Assembly: GCA_024641445.1 (NCBI GenBank)
Contig: JAHEDA010000098.1
Span: forward strand, 1 to 8,220
Length of the DNA stretch: 8,220 bases
Direction: 5' to 3'
From: Gammaproteobacteria bacterium
GTDB lineage: Bacteria; Pseudomonadota; Gammaproteobacteria; UBA6429; Thiohalophilaceae
The notes below the pieces were generated by a model. That model was not told the origin of the DNA, ran no database searches, and worked only from the letters and a program-made list of their open reading frames with translations. Of this stretch, positions 1-6,754 are shown piece by piece (the first letter of the stretch is position 1; every line of letters begins with the position of its first letter). A program made the translations under genes and the position numbers.

Positions 1-644
1 GCCTGGAGGGTGATTTCAATCGCAAGGGCAGCTCGATCTACGCCGGGCGTATCGGTGAGCGCGTAGCCTCTTCTCTCTGCACGATCGTAGATGAAGGCTC
101 CATGCCGGGTCGTCGTGGCTCGCTCAATATTGACGATGAAGGGATACCGACACAGCAGACGGTGCTGATTGAAAAAGGAATACTCAAAGGCTATATGCAG
201 GACAAGATGAATGCCCGTCTGATGGGACAACAGGTCACCGGTAATGGTCGCCGCGAGTCATACGCCCACCTGCCCATGCCGCGTATGACCAACACCTATA
301 TGATGCCAGGACAGCACGACCCGCAGGAGATCATCGCCTCAGTAGAGCGCGGCATCTATGCCGTGAATTTTGGTGGCGGTCAGGTCGATATCACCTCGGG
401 TAAGTTTGTCTTCTCTACCAGCGAGGCCTATCTGATTGAGAACGGTAAGGTGACCCGGCCGGTGAAGGGGGCCACGCTTATCGGTAACGGCCCAGATGTG
501 ATGAACAAGGTCTGTATGGTGGGTAATGACCTCGCCCTTGATGCCGGTGTCGGTGTCTGTGGGAAGGAGGGACAGAGTGTCCCTGTCGGTGTAGGGCAAC
601 CCACTCTCAAGATTGAATCGCTGACTGTGGGTGGTACTGCCTAA
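1..644 (+). CDS. tldD: TldD metalloprotease subunit, C-terminal part (5' end outside window)
   Basis: This is the catalytic subunit of the cytosolic TldD/TldE protease, known in E. coli for maturing microcin B17 and degrading the antitoxin CcdA. The open frame runs in from the left edge (first full codon at position 3) and gives 213 residues, slightly under half of the usual 480 or so. The first visible residues, LEGDFNRKGSSIYAGRIGE, normally come directly after the HExxxH metal-binding motif, so the two His ligands lie just outside the window. The third ligand is visible: the Cys in GVGVCGKEGQSVPVG (about residue 186 of the fragment) matches E. coli Cys454. The segments RRGSLNIDDEG, ILKGYMQDK and the C-terminal GQPTLKIESLTVGGTA are family hallmarks. 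The ATG at 102 is internal, not the true start. The gene converges on yjgA with 24 bases between the stop codons. Its partner gene pmbA lies about 600 bases further on. Confidence 0.97.
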   Translation, partial: LEGDFNRKGSSIYAGRIGERVASSLCTIVDEGSMPGRRGSLNIDDEGIPTQQTVLIEKGILKGYMQDKMNARLMGQQVTGNGRRESYAHLPMPRMTNTYMMPGQHDPQEIIASVERGIYAVNFGGGQVDITSGKFVFSTSEAYLIENGKVTRPVKGATLIGNGPDVMNKVCMVGNDLALDAGVGVCGKEGQSVPVGVGQPTLKIESLTVGGTA

Positions 645-668
645 GTCGGTGCTAAAGATGCCCCGCTC

Positions 669-1163
669 TTAGTTACCGAGTTGTTCTCGTACGAAACGAA
701 ACAGCTTGCGAGCACTGGACGGTGCCTGACCCGATGTCTGTTCACGCAAACTGGCATGAACGAGTTGTTGCAACAGTGAAATATCTGTTGCGGGAAAGGC
801 TGTGAGGAAGGCCTCTAACGCGGCATCGCCCTCACGGAGCAGGCGCTCTCGCCATTGCTCTGCCTGGTGAAACAGGCGCTTGTCCATTTGGCTGCTTTCC
901 TGCCGGGATGTAAGTACCTCCTGGATGGGGCTTACATCGACTCCACGCAGGAGTTTGGCTATGAACTGGAGCTGGCGTTTGCGCGCCCCATGCTGATGGG
1001 TACGCTGGGCAAGCTCGATCGCCTCTTGCAGCTTCTCCGGCAGCTCAAGTTGTTTGAGTAAGGCAGATTTTTGTGCGACCAGCTCTGAACCAAGATCAAA
1101 TAGCGCATGGGCATCGCGTTTGCGCTGGGACTTACTGGGTTTTTCGTCGTCGAACTCGTCCAT
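669..1163 (-). CDS. yjgA: DarP/YjgA family 50S ribosome assembly factor (DUF615)
   Basis: The product is 164 residues, small and highly charged. It matches the YjgA family, recently named DarP, which associates with late 50S ribosomal precursors and supports their assembly in the cytoplasm. Recognisable parts are the acidic N-terminus followed by KPSKSQRKRDAHALFDLGSELV, the core IELAQRTHQHGARKRQLQFIAKLLR, and the C-terminal SSARKLFRFVREQLGN, all in the family order. I chose the ATG at 1163 because homologues begin with a short acidic stretch just before the SK..KRDA segment. The longer frame, starting at 1247, would add 28 unconserved residues reaching to within 3 bases of the pmbA start and over a possible promoter. 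The ribosome binding site at the chosen start is weak. The gene lies antisense between tldD and pmbA; E. coli also has yjgA divergent from pmbA. Confidence 0.93.
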   Translation of the reverse strand: MDEFDDEKPSKSQRKRDAHALFDLGSELVAQKSALLKQLELPEKLQEAIELAQRTHQHGARKRQLQFIAKLLRGVDVSPIQEVLTSRQESSQMDKRLFHQAEQWRERLLREGDAALEAFLTAFPATDISLLQQLVHASLREQTSGQAPSSARKLFRFVREQLGN

Positions 1164-1250
1164 ATCACTGTATCGCGTGTTTATCGGCCGGGTGACACTA
1201 TACAGGAAGACGGGCAGTCGCCGTACTCCACAAAATAGACAGGACATAGC
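1164..1250. promoter_or_regulatory. Divergent yjgA/pmbA intergenic region with a possible -10 for yjgA
   Basis: These 87 bases lie between the divergent starts of yjgA and pmbA and should hold promoters for both. On the - strand a TATAGT box (plus-strand positions 1197-1202) would place transcription start near 1190 and a leader of about 26 bases before the yjgA ATG at 1163. I see no good -35 hexamer at the proper spacing. On the + strand AGGA at 1241-1244, six bases before the ATG at 1251, is a good ribosome binding site for pmbA. I could not define a confident + strand promoter. Confidence 0.3.
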
Positions 1251-2579
1251 ATGCAGGACACCGCAACACTAAAACAAATTGTCGATGACATTCTCAAAGA
1301 GGCCCGTCAGCGCGGCGCCTCGGGGGCCGAGGCAGGGGTGAGTGCGGAGTCAGGACTGTCTGTGACCGTACGCCTGGGTGAGGTGGAGACGGTTGAGCAT
1401 AATCGCGATAAGGGCCTCGGGGTGACGGTCTATTTTGGGCAACGCAAGGGCTCTGCCAGCACCACAGACTTCTCCCCTCAGGCCATTCGCTCTACGGTTC
1501 AGGCGGCGTGTGATATTGCACGCTATACCGCAGAAGACAAATTCAGCGGCCTGGCCGAGGCAAAATTTCTCGCCAGCTCTATTCCCGATCTGGAGCTCTA
1601 TCACCCCTGGGCAGTGGGTATGGACCAGGCGATCGACATTGCCACGGCCTGTGAGGATGCCGCACGCGGCTACGATAAGCGTATTACCAATTCCGAGGGG
1701 GCCTATGTCTCCAGTCATGAAGGCGAGCGGGTCTATGGCAATAGCAATGGCTTTCTTGGCGCCTACGCCAGTAGTCGCCATAGCCTGGGCTGCACGGTGA
1801 TTGGTCAGTCCGGTGAGAACATGCAACGTGATCACTGGTATAGCGTGGCGCGTGACGCCTCACAATTGGAAGATGTCCGCAGTCTGGGTGAGACCGCCGC
1901 ACGGCGCACGGTACAACGCCTGGATGCACGTCGCCTGAATACCTGCCAGGTCCCCGTCTTGTTCGAGGCCGATGTCGCACGCGGCCTGCTTGGGCATTTT
2001 GTACGCGCCATCAGTGGTGGAAGCCTTTATCGTCGAGCCTCCTTCCTGTTAGACAAAAAGGGGGAGAGTCTATTTCCTGAGCGCATCCGAATAGATGAAC
2101 GCCCCCACCTAAAAGGTGCCCTGGGTAGTTCACCCTTTGACAACGAGGGGGTAGCGACGCGGGCGCGAGAGCTGGTGCAGGGTGGTGTCTTGCAGGGTTA
2201 CGTGTTGGATACCTATTCCGCTCGTAAGCTGGGCTTGGAGACCACGGGTAATGCCGGTGGCGTGCACAATCTCCATATCAATCATGATGATCTGAGTCTG
2301 CAAGACCTGCTGCGACAGATGCAGCGAGGGGTGTTGGTGACCGAGGTAATGGGGCAGGGGGTGAATACCGTAACGGGGGATTACTCGCGCGGTGCTACCG
2401 GCTTTTGGGTCGAGAATGGTGAAATTGCCTACCCGGTGGAGGAATTCACCCTCGCCGGTAACCTGCTAGAGATGTATCAGGGGCTACAGGCGGTCGGCAA
2501 TGACCTCGATCGCCGAGGCAATCTGGTCACCGGGTCGTGGCTACTGGGGCCGATGACCCTCGCGGGGAGCGAAGACTAA
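1251..2579 (+). CDS. pmbA: TldE/PmbA, non-catalytic subunit of the TldD/TldE protease
   Basis: The 442-residue product is full length for the family (E. coli PmbA is 450). It pairs with TldD in a cytosolic heteromeric protease that acts on unfolded or modified peptides. The N-terminal alpha/beta domain (about 1-200) contains VTVRLGEVETVEHNRDKGLGVTV, and the C-terminal beta-rich domain contains NEGVATRARELVQGGVLQGYVLD and RGATGFWVENGEIAYPV. At the place where TldD carries HExxxH, this protein reads ARGLLGHFVRAISG (243-256). It therefore lacks the metalloprotease motif, as expected for TldE. AGGA six bases before the ATG supports the start. Its TAA overlaps the stop codon of the convergent small gene on the other strand by two bases. 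There is no RiPP precursor or modification gene nearby, so a housekeeping role is more likely than a dedicated peptide-maturation role. Confidence 0.97.
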   Translation: MQDTATLKQIVDDILKEARQRGASGAEAGVSAESGLSVTVRLGEVETVEHNRDKGLGVTVYFGQRKGSASTTDFSPQAIRSTVQAACDIARYTAEDKFSGLAEAKFLASSIPDLELYHPWAVGMDQAIDIATACEDAARGYDKRITNSEGAYVSSHEGERVYGNSNGFLGAYASSRHSLGCTVIGQSGENMQRDHWYSVARDASQLEDVRSLGETAARRTVQRLDARRLNTCQVPVLFEADVARGLLGHFVRAISGGSLYRRASFLLDKKGESLFPERIRIDERPHLKGALGSSPFDNEGVATRARELVQGGVLQGYVLDTYSARKLGLETTGNAGGVHNLHINHDDLSLQDLLRQMQRGVLVTEVMGQGVNTVTGDYSRGATGFWVENGEIAYPVEEFTLAGNLLEMYQGLQAVGNDLDRRGNLVTGSWLLGPMTLAGSED

Positions 2580-2803
2580 CTCGCCAGACGATAGCGACTG
2601 AGCAGGGCCCGCGCCTGCTTGGCGTCATTTTCATCAACGCGCACGAACGGGGTGGTCTCGGTGGCCTGGCGGTCTGGTTTCTTGCGTTGTACCTTGGTGG
2701 TGAATCCTCGAACATCCAGCAGTGTTGCCAACAGGCGGGCGTGGCTGGGGGAACTACTCGCGTACAGGTCTTCCCAACGGGTGCGTTTGGTGCTCTTTGC
2801 CAT
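2576..2803 (-). CDS. Small DUF2007-like protein of unknown function
   Basis: The 75-residue product has a basic N-terminus (MAKSTKRTRW), then EDLYASSSPSHARLLATLLDVRG, a variable linker (about 36-52), and FVRVDENDAKQARALLSRYRL. The pattern of LY, then A.LL..LL...G, then V.V...DA..A..LL..Y resembles the DUF2007 family of small proteins with a predicted beta-alpha-beta fold, sometimes annotated as putative signal transducers. This is a pattern match by eye and no function should be assumed. There is no signal peptide, membrane segment or Cys. The reading is well supported: GAGGAGGT sits three bases before the ATG, and a plausible promoter lies just upstream. The gene is on the same strand as mgtE, 79 bases after it, and its TAG stop overlaps the pmbA stop on the opposite strand. 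It could be a separate transcript or be read through from mgtE. Confidence 0.8.
   Translation of the reverse strand: MAKSTKRTRWEDLYASSSPSHARLLATLLDVRGFTTKVQRKKPDRQATETTPFVRVDENDAKQARALLSRYRLAS
2601..2619 (+). terminator. Possible hairpin terminator of pmbA inside the neighbouring gene
   Basis: The arms AGCAGG (2601-2606) and CCTGCT (2614-2619) form a perfect six-pair stem with a seven-base GC-rich loop, starting 21 bases after the pmbA stop. The nearest T run (TTTT at 2628-2631) is eight bases beyond the stem, so this is a weak intrinsic terminator at best. It lies inside the 3' end of the small - strand gene, and part of the symmetry could come from that coding sequence. Confidence 0.3.
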
Positions 2804-2806
2804 GCG

Positions 2807-2814
2807 ACCTCCTC
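2807..2814 (-). promoter_or_regulatory. Strong ribosome binding site of the small DUF2007-like gene
   Basis: On the - strand the sequence is GAGGAGGT, nearly a full match to the anti-Shine-Dalgarno sequence, followed by CGC and the ATG at 2803. It fixes the start codon and is the strongest such site in the window. Confidence 0.75.
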
Positions 2815-2833
2815 ACTATCTACAGTTTATATA

Positions 2834-2862
2834 GTTATATAAAATAATGAGTTAAGATGCAA
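2834..2862 (-). promoter_or_regulatory. Candidate sigma-70 promoter for the small DUF2007-like gene
   Basis: On the - strand TTGCAT (plus-strand 2857-2862) and TATAAC (2834-2839) are separated by exactly 17 bases. The -10 matches the consensus at five of six positions and the -35 only at three. The predicted start near 2827 gives a leader of about 24 bases. An alternative pair one turn downstream, TTAACT and TATAAA with an 18-base spacer, overlaps it. The region is much more AT-rich than the surrounding sequence, which favours a promoter. Confidence 0.5.
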
Positions 2863-2882
2863 ATCTAATCTTGTATATTAAC

Positions 2883-4229
2883 TTAAACCAGGAAGAGGGT
2901 GGCCAGACCAAGGAAGGACAGGAAGCCCACCACGTCGGTGACGGTGGTCAGGATGACGGTGCCGGAGAGCGCCGGGTCGGCGCCGATGCGCTTGAGCAGC
3001 ATGGGCAGGGTCGCACCCGCCACGGCGGCGGCCACCAGATTGATGAGGATGGCCGCGGCCATGACCATACCCAGGTGCAGACTCTGAAACCACAGCCCCG
3101 CGACCCCGGCGATGACCAGTGCCCAGATCGTCCCGTTCCACACCCCTACCCACAGCTCTTTGATAAACAAACGGCGTGCGTTACTGCTACCAATCTGGCC
3201 CTGGGCCATGCCACGTATGACCAGGGTCAGGGTTTGACTCCCGGCGATACCCCCCATACTGGCGACGATGGGCATCAGTACCGCGAGGGCTACCAACTTT
3301 TGAATGGTCCCGTCGAAGAGTCCGATCACCCAGGAGGCAAGGAAGGCGGTCAGTAGATTGATGCCGAGCCAGATGGCGCGGCGCCGGGTGCTGGTGATAA
3401 CGGGGGCGAACATGTCCTCCTCTTCATTCAAACCGGCCATGCTCATAAGGGAGTGGTCGGCGGCCTCCCGGATGACGTCAACGACGTCATCGATGGTGAT
3501 ACGACCCAGCAGCTTGCCTTGTTCGTCGACAACCGGGGCGGAGATCAGGTCACGCCGTTCGAATAGATTGGCAACCTCTTGAGCGGGCAGATCGGCGGGT
3601 ATGCCCTCCAGGTCGCGGTCCATGACATCCTGCACCAGGTAATCCGGGTCGGCGGTGAGGAGCTCTGTCAGCAACAGATAACCCTGATATTGGGTATCGC
3701 GGTCGACCACAAACAACATGTCGGTCCCGTCGGGCAGTTCCCCACGACGGCGCAGATAACGTAGTACGACGTCGAGTGAGATGTCGGCACGAACGCTGAT
3801 GACATCCGGGTCCATCAGGCCACCGGCGGAGTCCTCCGCAAAAGACAGGACGGCGCGCAGGCGATCACGGTCCTGGGTCTCCATGGTCAGGAGGAGTTCC
3901 TGGATTACCGCCTGTGGCATCTCCGGTAGCAGGTCGGCCAGGTCATCGGTATCGAGTGATTCACCCGCCGCGACCAGTTCAGACGGGAGCATCCTGCCCA
4001 TGATGACGCCGCGAAGTTCATCATTGAGGTGTAGTAGCACCTCACCTTCATGTTCGGCCGGGATGTTTTCCCACAGCAACTCGCGTTCACTGCTGGGGAG
4101 GGATTCTAGTAAATGGGCGATCTCGGCCGGGTGCAGGTCTGCCAGCCAGGCCTCAAGGTCCTCGTGGGTACCGTTGTCCAATATCTCATGCAGGGTACTG
4201 AGCATGTCTTTGTTGTCGGTACTGGACAT
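2883..4229 (-). CDS. mgtE: MgtE-type Mg2+ channel/transporter
   Basis: The 448-residue product has the complete MgtE layout: a cytosolic helical N domain (about 1-135), two CBS domains (about 139-262), a connecting plug helix (about 263-283) and five membrane helices (about 285-448). MgtE homodimers admit Mg2+ across the inner membrane, and the N and CBS domains close the pore when cytosolic Mg2+ is high. The acidic N/CBS segments that hold the sensing sites are present. In TTVTDVVGF the Asp at residue 432 matches the pore Asp432 of Thermus MgtE. The helix 2 motif reads GGIAGSQ (326-332), where Thermus has GGNTGNQ. The gene follows ptsI by 74 bases on the same strand. The ATG at 4229 has only a weak GGGA ribosome binding site ten bases upstream, but it starts the usual N-terminus. 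I see no M-box-like leader and no clear terminator after the gene. Confidence 0.96.
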   Translation of the reverse strand: MSSTDNKDMLSTLHEILDNGTHEDLEAWLADLHPAEIAHLLESLPSSERELLWENIPAEHEGEVLLHLNDELRGVIMGRMLPSELVAAGESLDTDDLADLLPEMPQAVIQELLLTMETQDRDRLRAVLSFAEDSAGGLMDPDVISVRADISLDVVLRYLRRRGELPDGTDMLFVVDRDTQYQGYLLLTELLTADPDYLVQDVMDRDLEGIPADLPAQEVANLFERRDLISAPVVDEQGKLLGRITIDDVVDVIREAADHSLMSMAGLNEEEDMFAPVITSTRRRAIWLGINLLTAFLASWVIGLFDGTIQKLVALAVLMPIVASMGGIAGSQTLTLVIRGMAQGQIGSSNARRLFIKELWVGVWNGTIWALVIAGVAGLWFQSLHLGMVMAAAILINLVAAAVAGATLPMLLKRIGADPALSGTVILTTVTDVVGFLSFLGLATLFLV

Positions 4230-4260
4230 TTACGGCGGTCCCATGTGCAGGTTTGCGCAG

Positions 4261-4290
4261 AGTGTAGCAGGCGGGGGTGTGACAGGTAAA
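4261..4290 (-). promoter_or_regulatory. Weak candidate promoter upstream of mgtE
   Basis: In the 74-base ptsI-mgtE gap, the - strand reads TTTACC (plus-strand 4285-4290), 18 bases, then TACACT (4261-4266), each matching four of six consensus positions. The predicted leader would be about 25 bases. No hairpin terminator for ptsI is visible in the same gap, so mgtE may also be transcribed from the PTS operon. Confidence 0.25.
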
Positions 4291-4303
4291 ACGTGTAGAA
4301 AAT

Positions 4304-6049
4304 TCAGTCGGTATCGAGAAACTGATCAAGGTGATCCCGGAATGTTGCGTAGTCTTGAGTAGTGAGTATGGCCTGAACCTGTTGTTGCAGGTGGCCACGG
4401 TGACTATGGGTAATGTTGGTCTTGATATCGGGGAGGCTGTTGGCGTGCATACTGAATTCAGTCAACCCCAGGCCTAACAGAAGTCGGGTATAGCGAGATT
4501 CCCCCGCCATTTCCCCACACATGGATACGGGTGTATTGCACATCCTCCCCGCCTGAATGACCTGGTGGACCAGTTTGAGCACGGCCGGATGTACCGGGTC
4601 ATACAGATAGCTGACCTCATCATCGGTACGATCGATTGCAAGTGTGTACTGGATCAGGTCGTTTGTGCCAATGGAGAGAAAGTCCAGTTCACGGGCGAAC
4701 ATCTCGGCCTGGATTGCCGCCGCAGGGACCTCGATCATCCCACCAATTGGCATCTCGGCATCAAAGCGATGCCCTTCTTTGTGTAGTTGCCGTTTTGTCT
4801 CGTTGACCAATTGCATCAGCATGTGCAATTCATGCAGGTTGGACAGCATTGGAATCATCATCCTCACCGGGCCCTGAACCGATGCGCGCAGGATTGCGCG
4901 TAGCTGTGGGATAAACAAGTCGGGTTCCTGCAGGCATAGGCGAATCGCACGCAGGCCCAAGGCGGGATTTATCACCTGCGTCGAGGCACTGGCATCATCC
5001 ATCTGCTTGTCTGCACCGAGGTCAAGGGTACGGATGGTGAGCGGGCGACCATCGAGTTGTGAGATGACATCACAGAAGGTCTCATATTGTTCCTTCTCAG
5101 TGGGTACCTCCTTGCGATTCATAAAGAAGAATTCAGTACGATAAAGACCAACACCTTGTGCCCCCACCTCTAACAACGCCGGGATGTCATCAGGGAGTTC
5201 GATATTGGCCTGCAGACTGATAGGGACCTTGTCCAGGGTGATCGCCGGGGTGTGCCGGTTTCTAACTGCATCGGCAAAGTATTGCTGGATGTCGCGTCGG
5301 CGTTGATGAAAGTATTGCAGGGTGTAGGTATCCGGTGCGGCATGCATCCACCCGTGCTGGCCATCAAGGATAATGGTCTCCTCATTGCGTAATACACGAC
5401 GCGCATGATGCAGACCAACAATCGCAGGGATACGAAGGCTACGGGCCAGAATGGCGGTATGTGAGGTCGGGCCGCCGGTCTCGGTGATAAATCCGGCAAT
5501 ACCCTGGTGTTGCATTAACACGGTATCGGCTGGAGAGAGTTCATCGGCGACGATGATGTAACCACTGAGTGGATGCTCACTACTGTGTTTGACACCGTGA
5601 TGAATCGGGCTACTGAGTAGAACACGCTGGACACTATTTACAAGATGGTCCACATCATCGCGTCGCGTGCGTAGATAGGCATCATCCATGGCATCGAATA
5701 CCGAGACTAATTTGTCACGTTGCAGGCGCAGGGCCCACTCCGCATTGCACTGCATGCCACGGATTAAATCCAGGGGTATCACAGCAAAGGCAGAATCATC
5801 CAACATCAACAGGTGCGTATCGATAAATTCAGCAATATCAACCGGGGTGTTACGCGGGATGTTGTCACGCACCTGGCGCAGGTGCTGGCGGGTGACTTCA
5901 AGGGCGTGTTGGTAGCGAGCGAGTTCTTTGTCGATCAGATTTAAAGGGATGGCATATTCGGGTATCTCAAGCTCGCCACGCGACAGCACATGCACCGGAC
6001 CGATGGCGATGCCGTTGGATATCCCTGTGCCTTGCTGGGCAAAGCTCAT
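4304..6049 (-). CDS. ptsI: PTS Enzyme I (phosphoenolpyruvate-protein phosphotransferase)
   Basis: Enzyme I is the cytosolic entry point of the PTS. It autophosphorylates on His with PEP and passes the phosphate to HPr. The 581 residues match the family (E. coli 575), with no N-terminal GAF domain, so this is PtsI rather than the nitrogen-PTS enzyme PtsP. Visible sites are the active His197 in GGPTSHTAILARSLRIPAIVG, the PEP-binding YRTEF (303-307) and TIRTLDLGADK (338-348), metal ligands Glu440 (GMIEVPAAA) and Asp464 (GTNDLIQYTL), and catalytic Cys511 in SMCGEMAGE. The HPr-binding helical insert lies between about residues 30 and 145. AAGGAG five bases before the ATG supports the start. The gene follows ptsH after 40 bases and precedes mgtE. 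All catalytic residues are intact, so it should be active. Confidence 0.97.
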   Translation of the reverse strand: MSFAQQGTGISNGIAIGPVHVLSRGELEIPEYAIPLNLIDKELARYQHALEVTRQHLRQVRDNIPRNTPVDIAEFIDTHLLMLDDSAFAVIPLDLIRGMQCNAEWALRLQRDKLVSVFDAMDDAYLRTRRDDVDHLVNSVQRVLLSSPIHHGVKHSSEHPLSGYIIVADELSPADTVLMQHQGIAGFITETGGPTSHTAILARSLRIPAIVGLHHARRVLRNEETIILDGQHGWMHAAPDTYTLQYFHQRRRDIQQYFADAVRNRHTPAITLDKVPISLQANIELPDDIPALLEVGAQGVGLYRTEFFFMNRKEVPTEKEQYETFCDVISQLDGRPLTIRTLDLGADKQMDDASASTQVINPALGLRAIRLCLQEPDLFIPQLRAILRASVQGPVRMMIPMLSNLHELHMLMQLVNETKRQLHKEGHRFDAEMPIGGMIEVPAAAIQAEMFARELDFLSIGTNDLIQYTLAIDRTDDEVSYLYDPVHPAVLKLVHQVIQAGRMCNTPVSMCGEMAGESRYTRLLLGLGLTEFSMHANSLPDIKTNITHSHRGHLQQQVQAILTTQDYATFRDHLDQFLDTD

Positions 6050-6074
6050 GCGTACTCCTTGGTCTTTTCATCGC

Positions 6075-6100
6075 AGGACTACATCGATCTTAAGAGTCCT
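6075..6100 (-). other. Small inverted repeat spanning the ptsH stop codon
   Basis: AGGACT (6075-6080) and AGTCCT (6095-6100) are perfect six-base complementary arms around a 14-base loop that contains the ptsH stop codon and two adjacent palindromes, ATCGAT and CTTAAG. There is no T run after it on the - strand, so it is not a terminator. It could be an mRNA stem-loop between ptsH and ptsI, or chance. Confidence 0.25.
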
Positions 6101-6359
6101 CACCAAACCGGTTATTGACGAGGTCCACGAGAGCCTGCATCGCAGTGATTTCATCATCGCCATTGGTACTGATAGATATCTGACTACCCTTGGCGGCGGC
6201 GAGCATCATCACACCCATAATGCTTTTTCCGTTCACCTGACGGCCCTTAAAGGATAGCTGGATATCGGAACCATAGGCACTGGCGGTGGTAACAAGTTTG
6301 GCCGCAGCTCGGGCATGTAGCCCCAACTTGTTGACGATCTCAACCTGCTCGGTAAGCAT
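6090..6359 (-). CDS. ptsH: HPr phosphocarrier protein
   Basis: The 89-residue product is the standard HPr size. It carries phosphate from Enzyme I to EIIA in the cytoplasm. His15, in NKLGLHARAAAK, is the Enzyme I phosphorylation site. Ser46, in NGKSIMGVMML, is the site that HPr kinase/phosphorylase modifies, and hprK is encoded three genes upstream. Retention of Ser46 in this context indicates that both modes of phosphorylation are likely used. The ATG shares a base with the stop codon of the EIIA gene (TAATG), and GAGGA six bases upstream is a good ribosome binding site, so translation is probably coupled to that gene. The symbol ptsO (NPr) is also used for such proteins in proteobacteria. 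Confidence 0.96.
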   Translation of the reverse strand: MLTEQVEIVNKLGLHARAAAKLVTTASAYGSDIQLSFKGRQVNGKSIMGVMMLAAAKGSQISISTNGDDEITAMQALVDLVNNRFGEDS

Positions 6360-6754
6360 TATTTGTCCTCTGCAACATAACTGAACACACCTTCCTGGCC
6401 ACCACTCAGCGCCTTTTGCTGAAGTTGCACAAGTTTGAGGCTGGGATAATTCATGATCCGAACCAGCATTGGGAGATTGACGCCAGCGACCACAGCGACC
6501 TTATCACTCTTCAGTGAGCAGGCGATATTGCTAGGGGTAGAGCCATACAGGTCGGTCAGGACAAGGACGCCATCACCCTGATCTAATTCAATGATGTGTT
6601 TCCGTGCGTTGGTGATCTGTTTTTCGGGGTCGCAGTCACTACGAATATTCATGGTCCGAGTGGTCAGTGGCGAACGGCCAATCATGCTCACCACGGTATC
6701 ATGGAGGCTCTTGCCGATCTCGCCATGAGTGATTAGGAGGAGGCCGACGCTCAT
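6359..6754 (-). CDS. PTS EIIA component, mannose/ManX family
   Basis: The 131-residue product is a stand-alone EIIA of the mannose family. The phosphorylated His10 sits in LLLITHGEIGKSL, and DLYGSTPSNIA (68-78) and GVNLPML (91-97) are conserved family segments. It should accept phosphate from HPr. No EIIB or EIIC partner occurs in the window, and in related clusters this EIIA also stands alone, so it is inferred to be the output of a regulatory chain rather than part of a sugar transporter. The ATG overlaps the rapZ stop by four bases (ATGA), and GGGAG five bases upstream is a ribosome binding site. Names used for such genes include ptsA and manX; I leave the symbol open. Confidence 0.94.
   Translation of the reverse strand: MSVGLLLITHGEIGKSLHDTVVSMIGRSPLTTRTMNIRSDCDPEKQITNARKHIIELDQGDGVLVLTDLYGSTPSNIACSLKSDKVAVVAGVNLPMLVRIMNYPSLKLVQLQQKALSGGQEGVFSYVAEDK

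Noticed and set aside
652..672. Imperfect inverted repeat between the convergent tldD and yjgA ends as a bidirectional terminator
   Set aside because: The stem is six pairs with a bulge, is mostly A/T, overlaps the yjgA stop and has no T run on either side.
1164..1247. N-terminal extension of YjgA by 28 residues
   Set aside because: The extension is not acidic like the normal N-terminus of the family, and it would cover the likely promoter region to within 3 bases of the pmbA start.
1..2579. TldD/TldE as part of a peptide antibiotic (RiPP) cluster
   Set aside because: No precursor peptide, modifying enzyme or exporter is visible, and the neighbours are housekeeping genes.
2850..2883. AGTTAA/TTAACT inverted repeat after mgtE as a terminator or operator
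   Set aside because: The arms are short and A/T-only with a 22-base loop, which is expected by chance in this AT-rich promoter region.
2871..3356. 161-residue open frame on the + strand opposite the end of mgtE
   Set aside because: It is antisense to conserved membrane helices of MgtE, is low in complexity and has no recognisable family.
4262..4297. Two GTGTAG copies 30 bases apart between ptsI and mgtE as regulator sites
   Set aside because: Six-base repeats at this distance are not significant, and no further copies support a binding site.
3781..4362. 193-residue open frame on the + strand opposite the start of mgtE
   Set aside because: The Ser/Arg-rich composition is typical of a shadow frame of a GC-rich gene, and mgtE is clearly the real reading.
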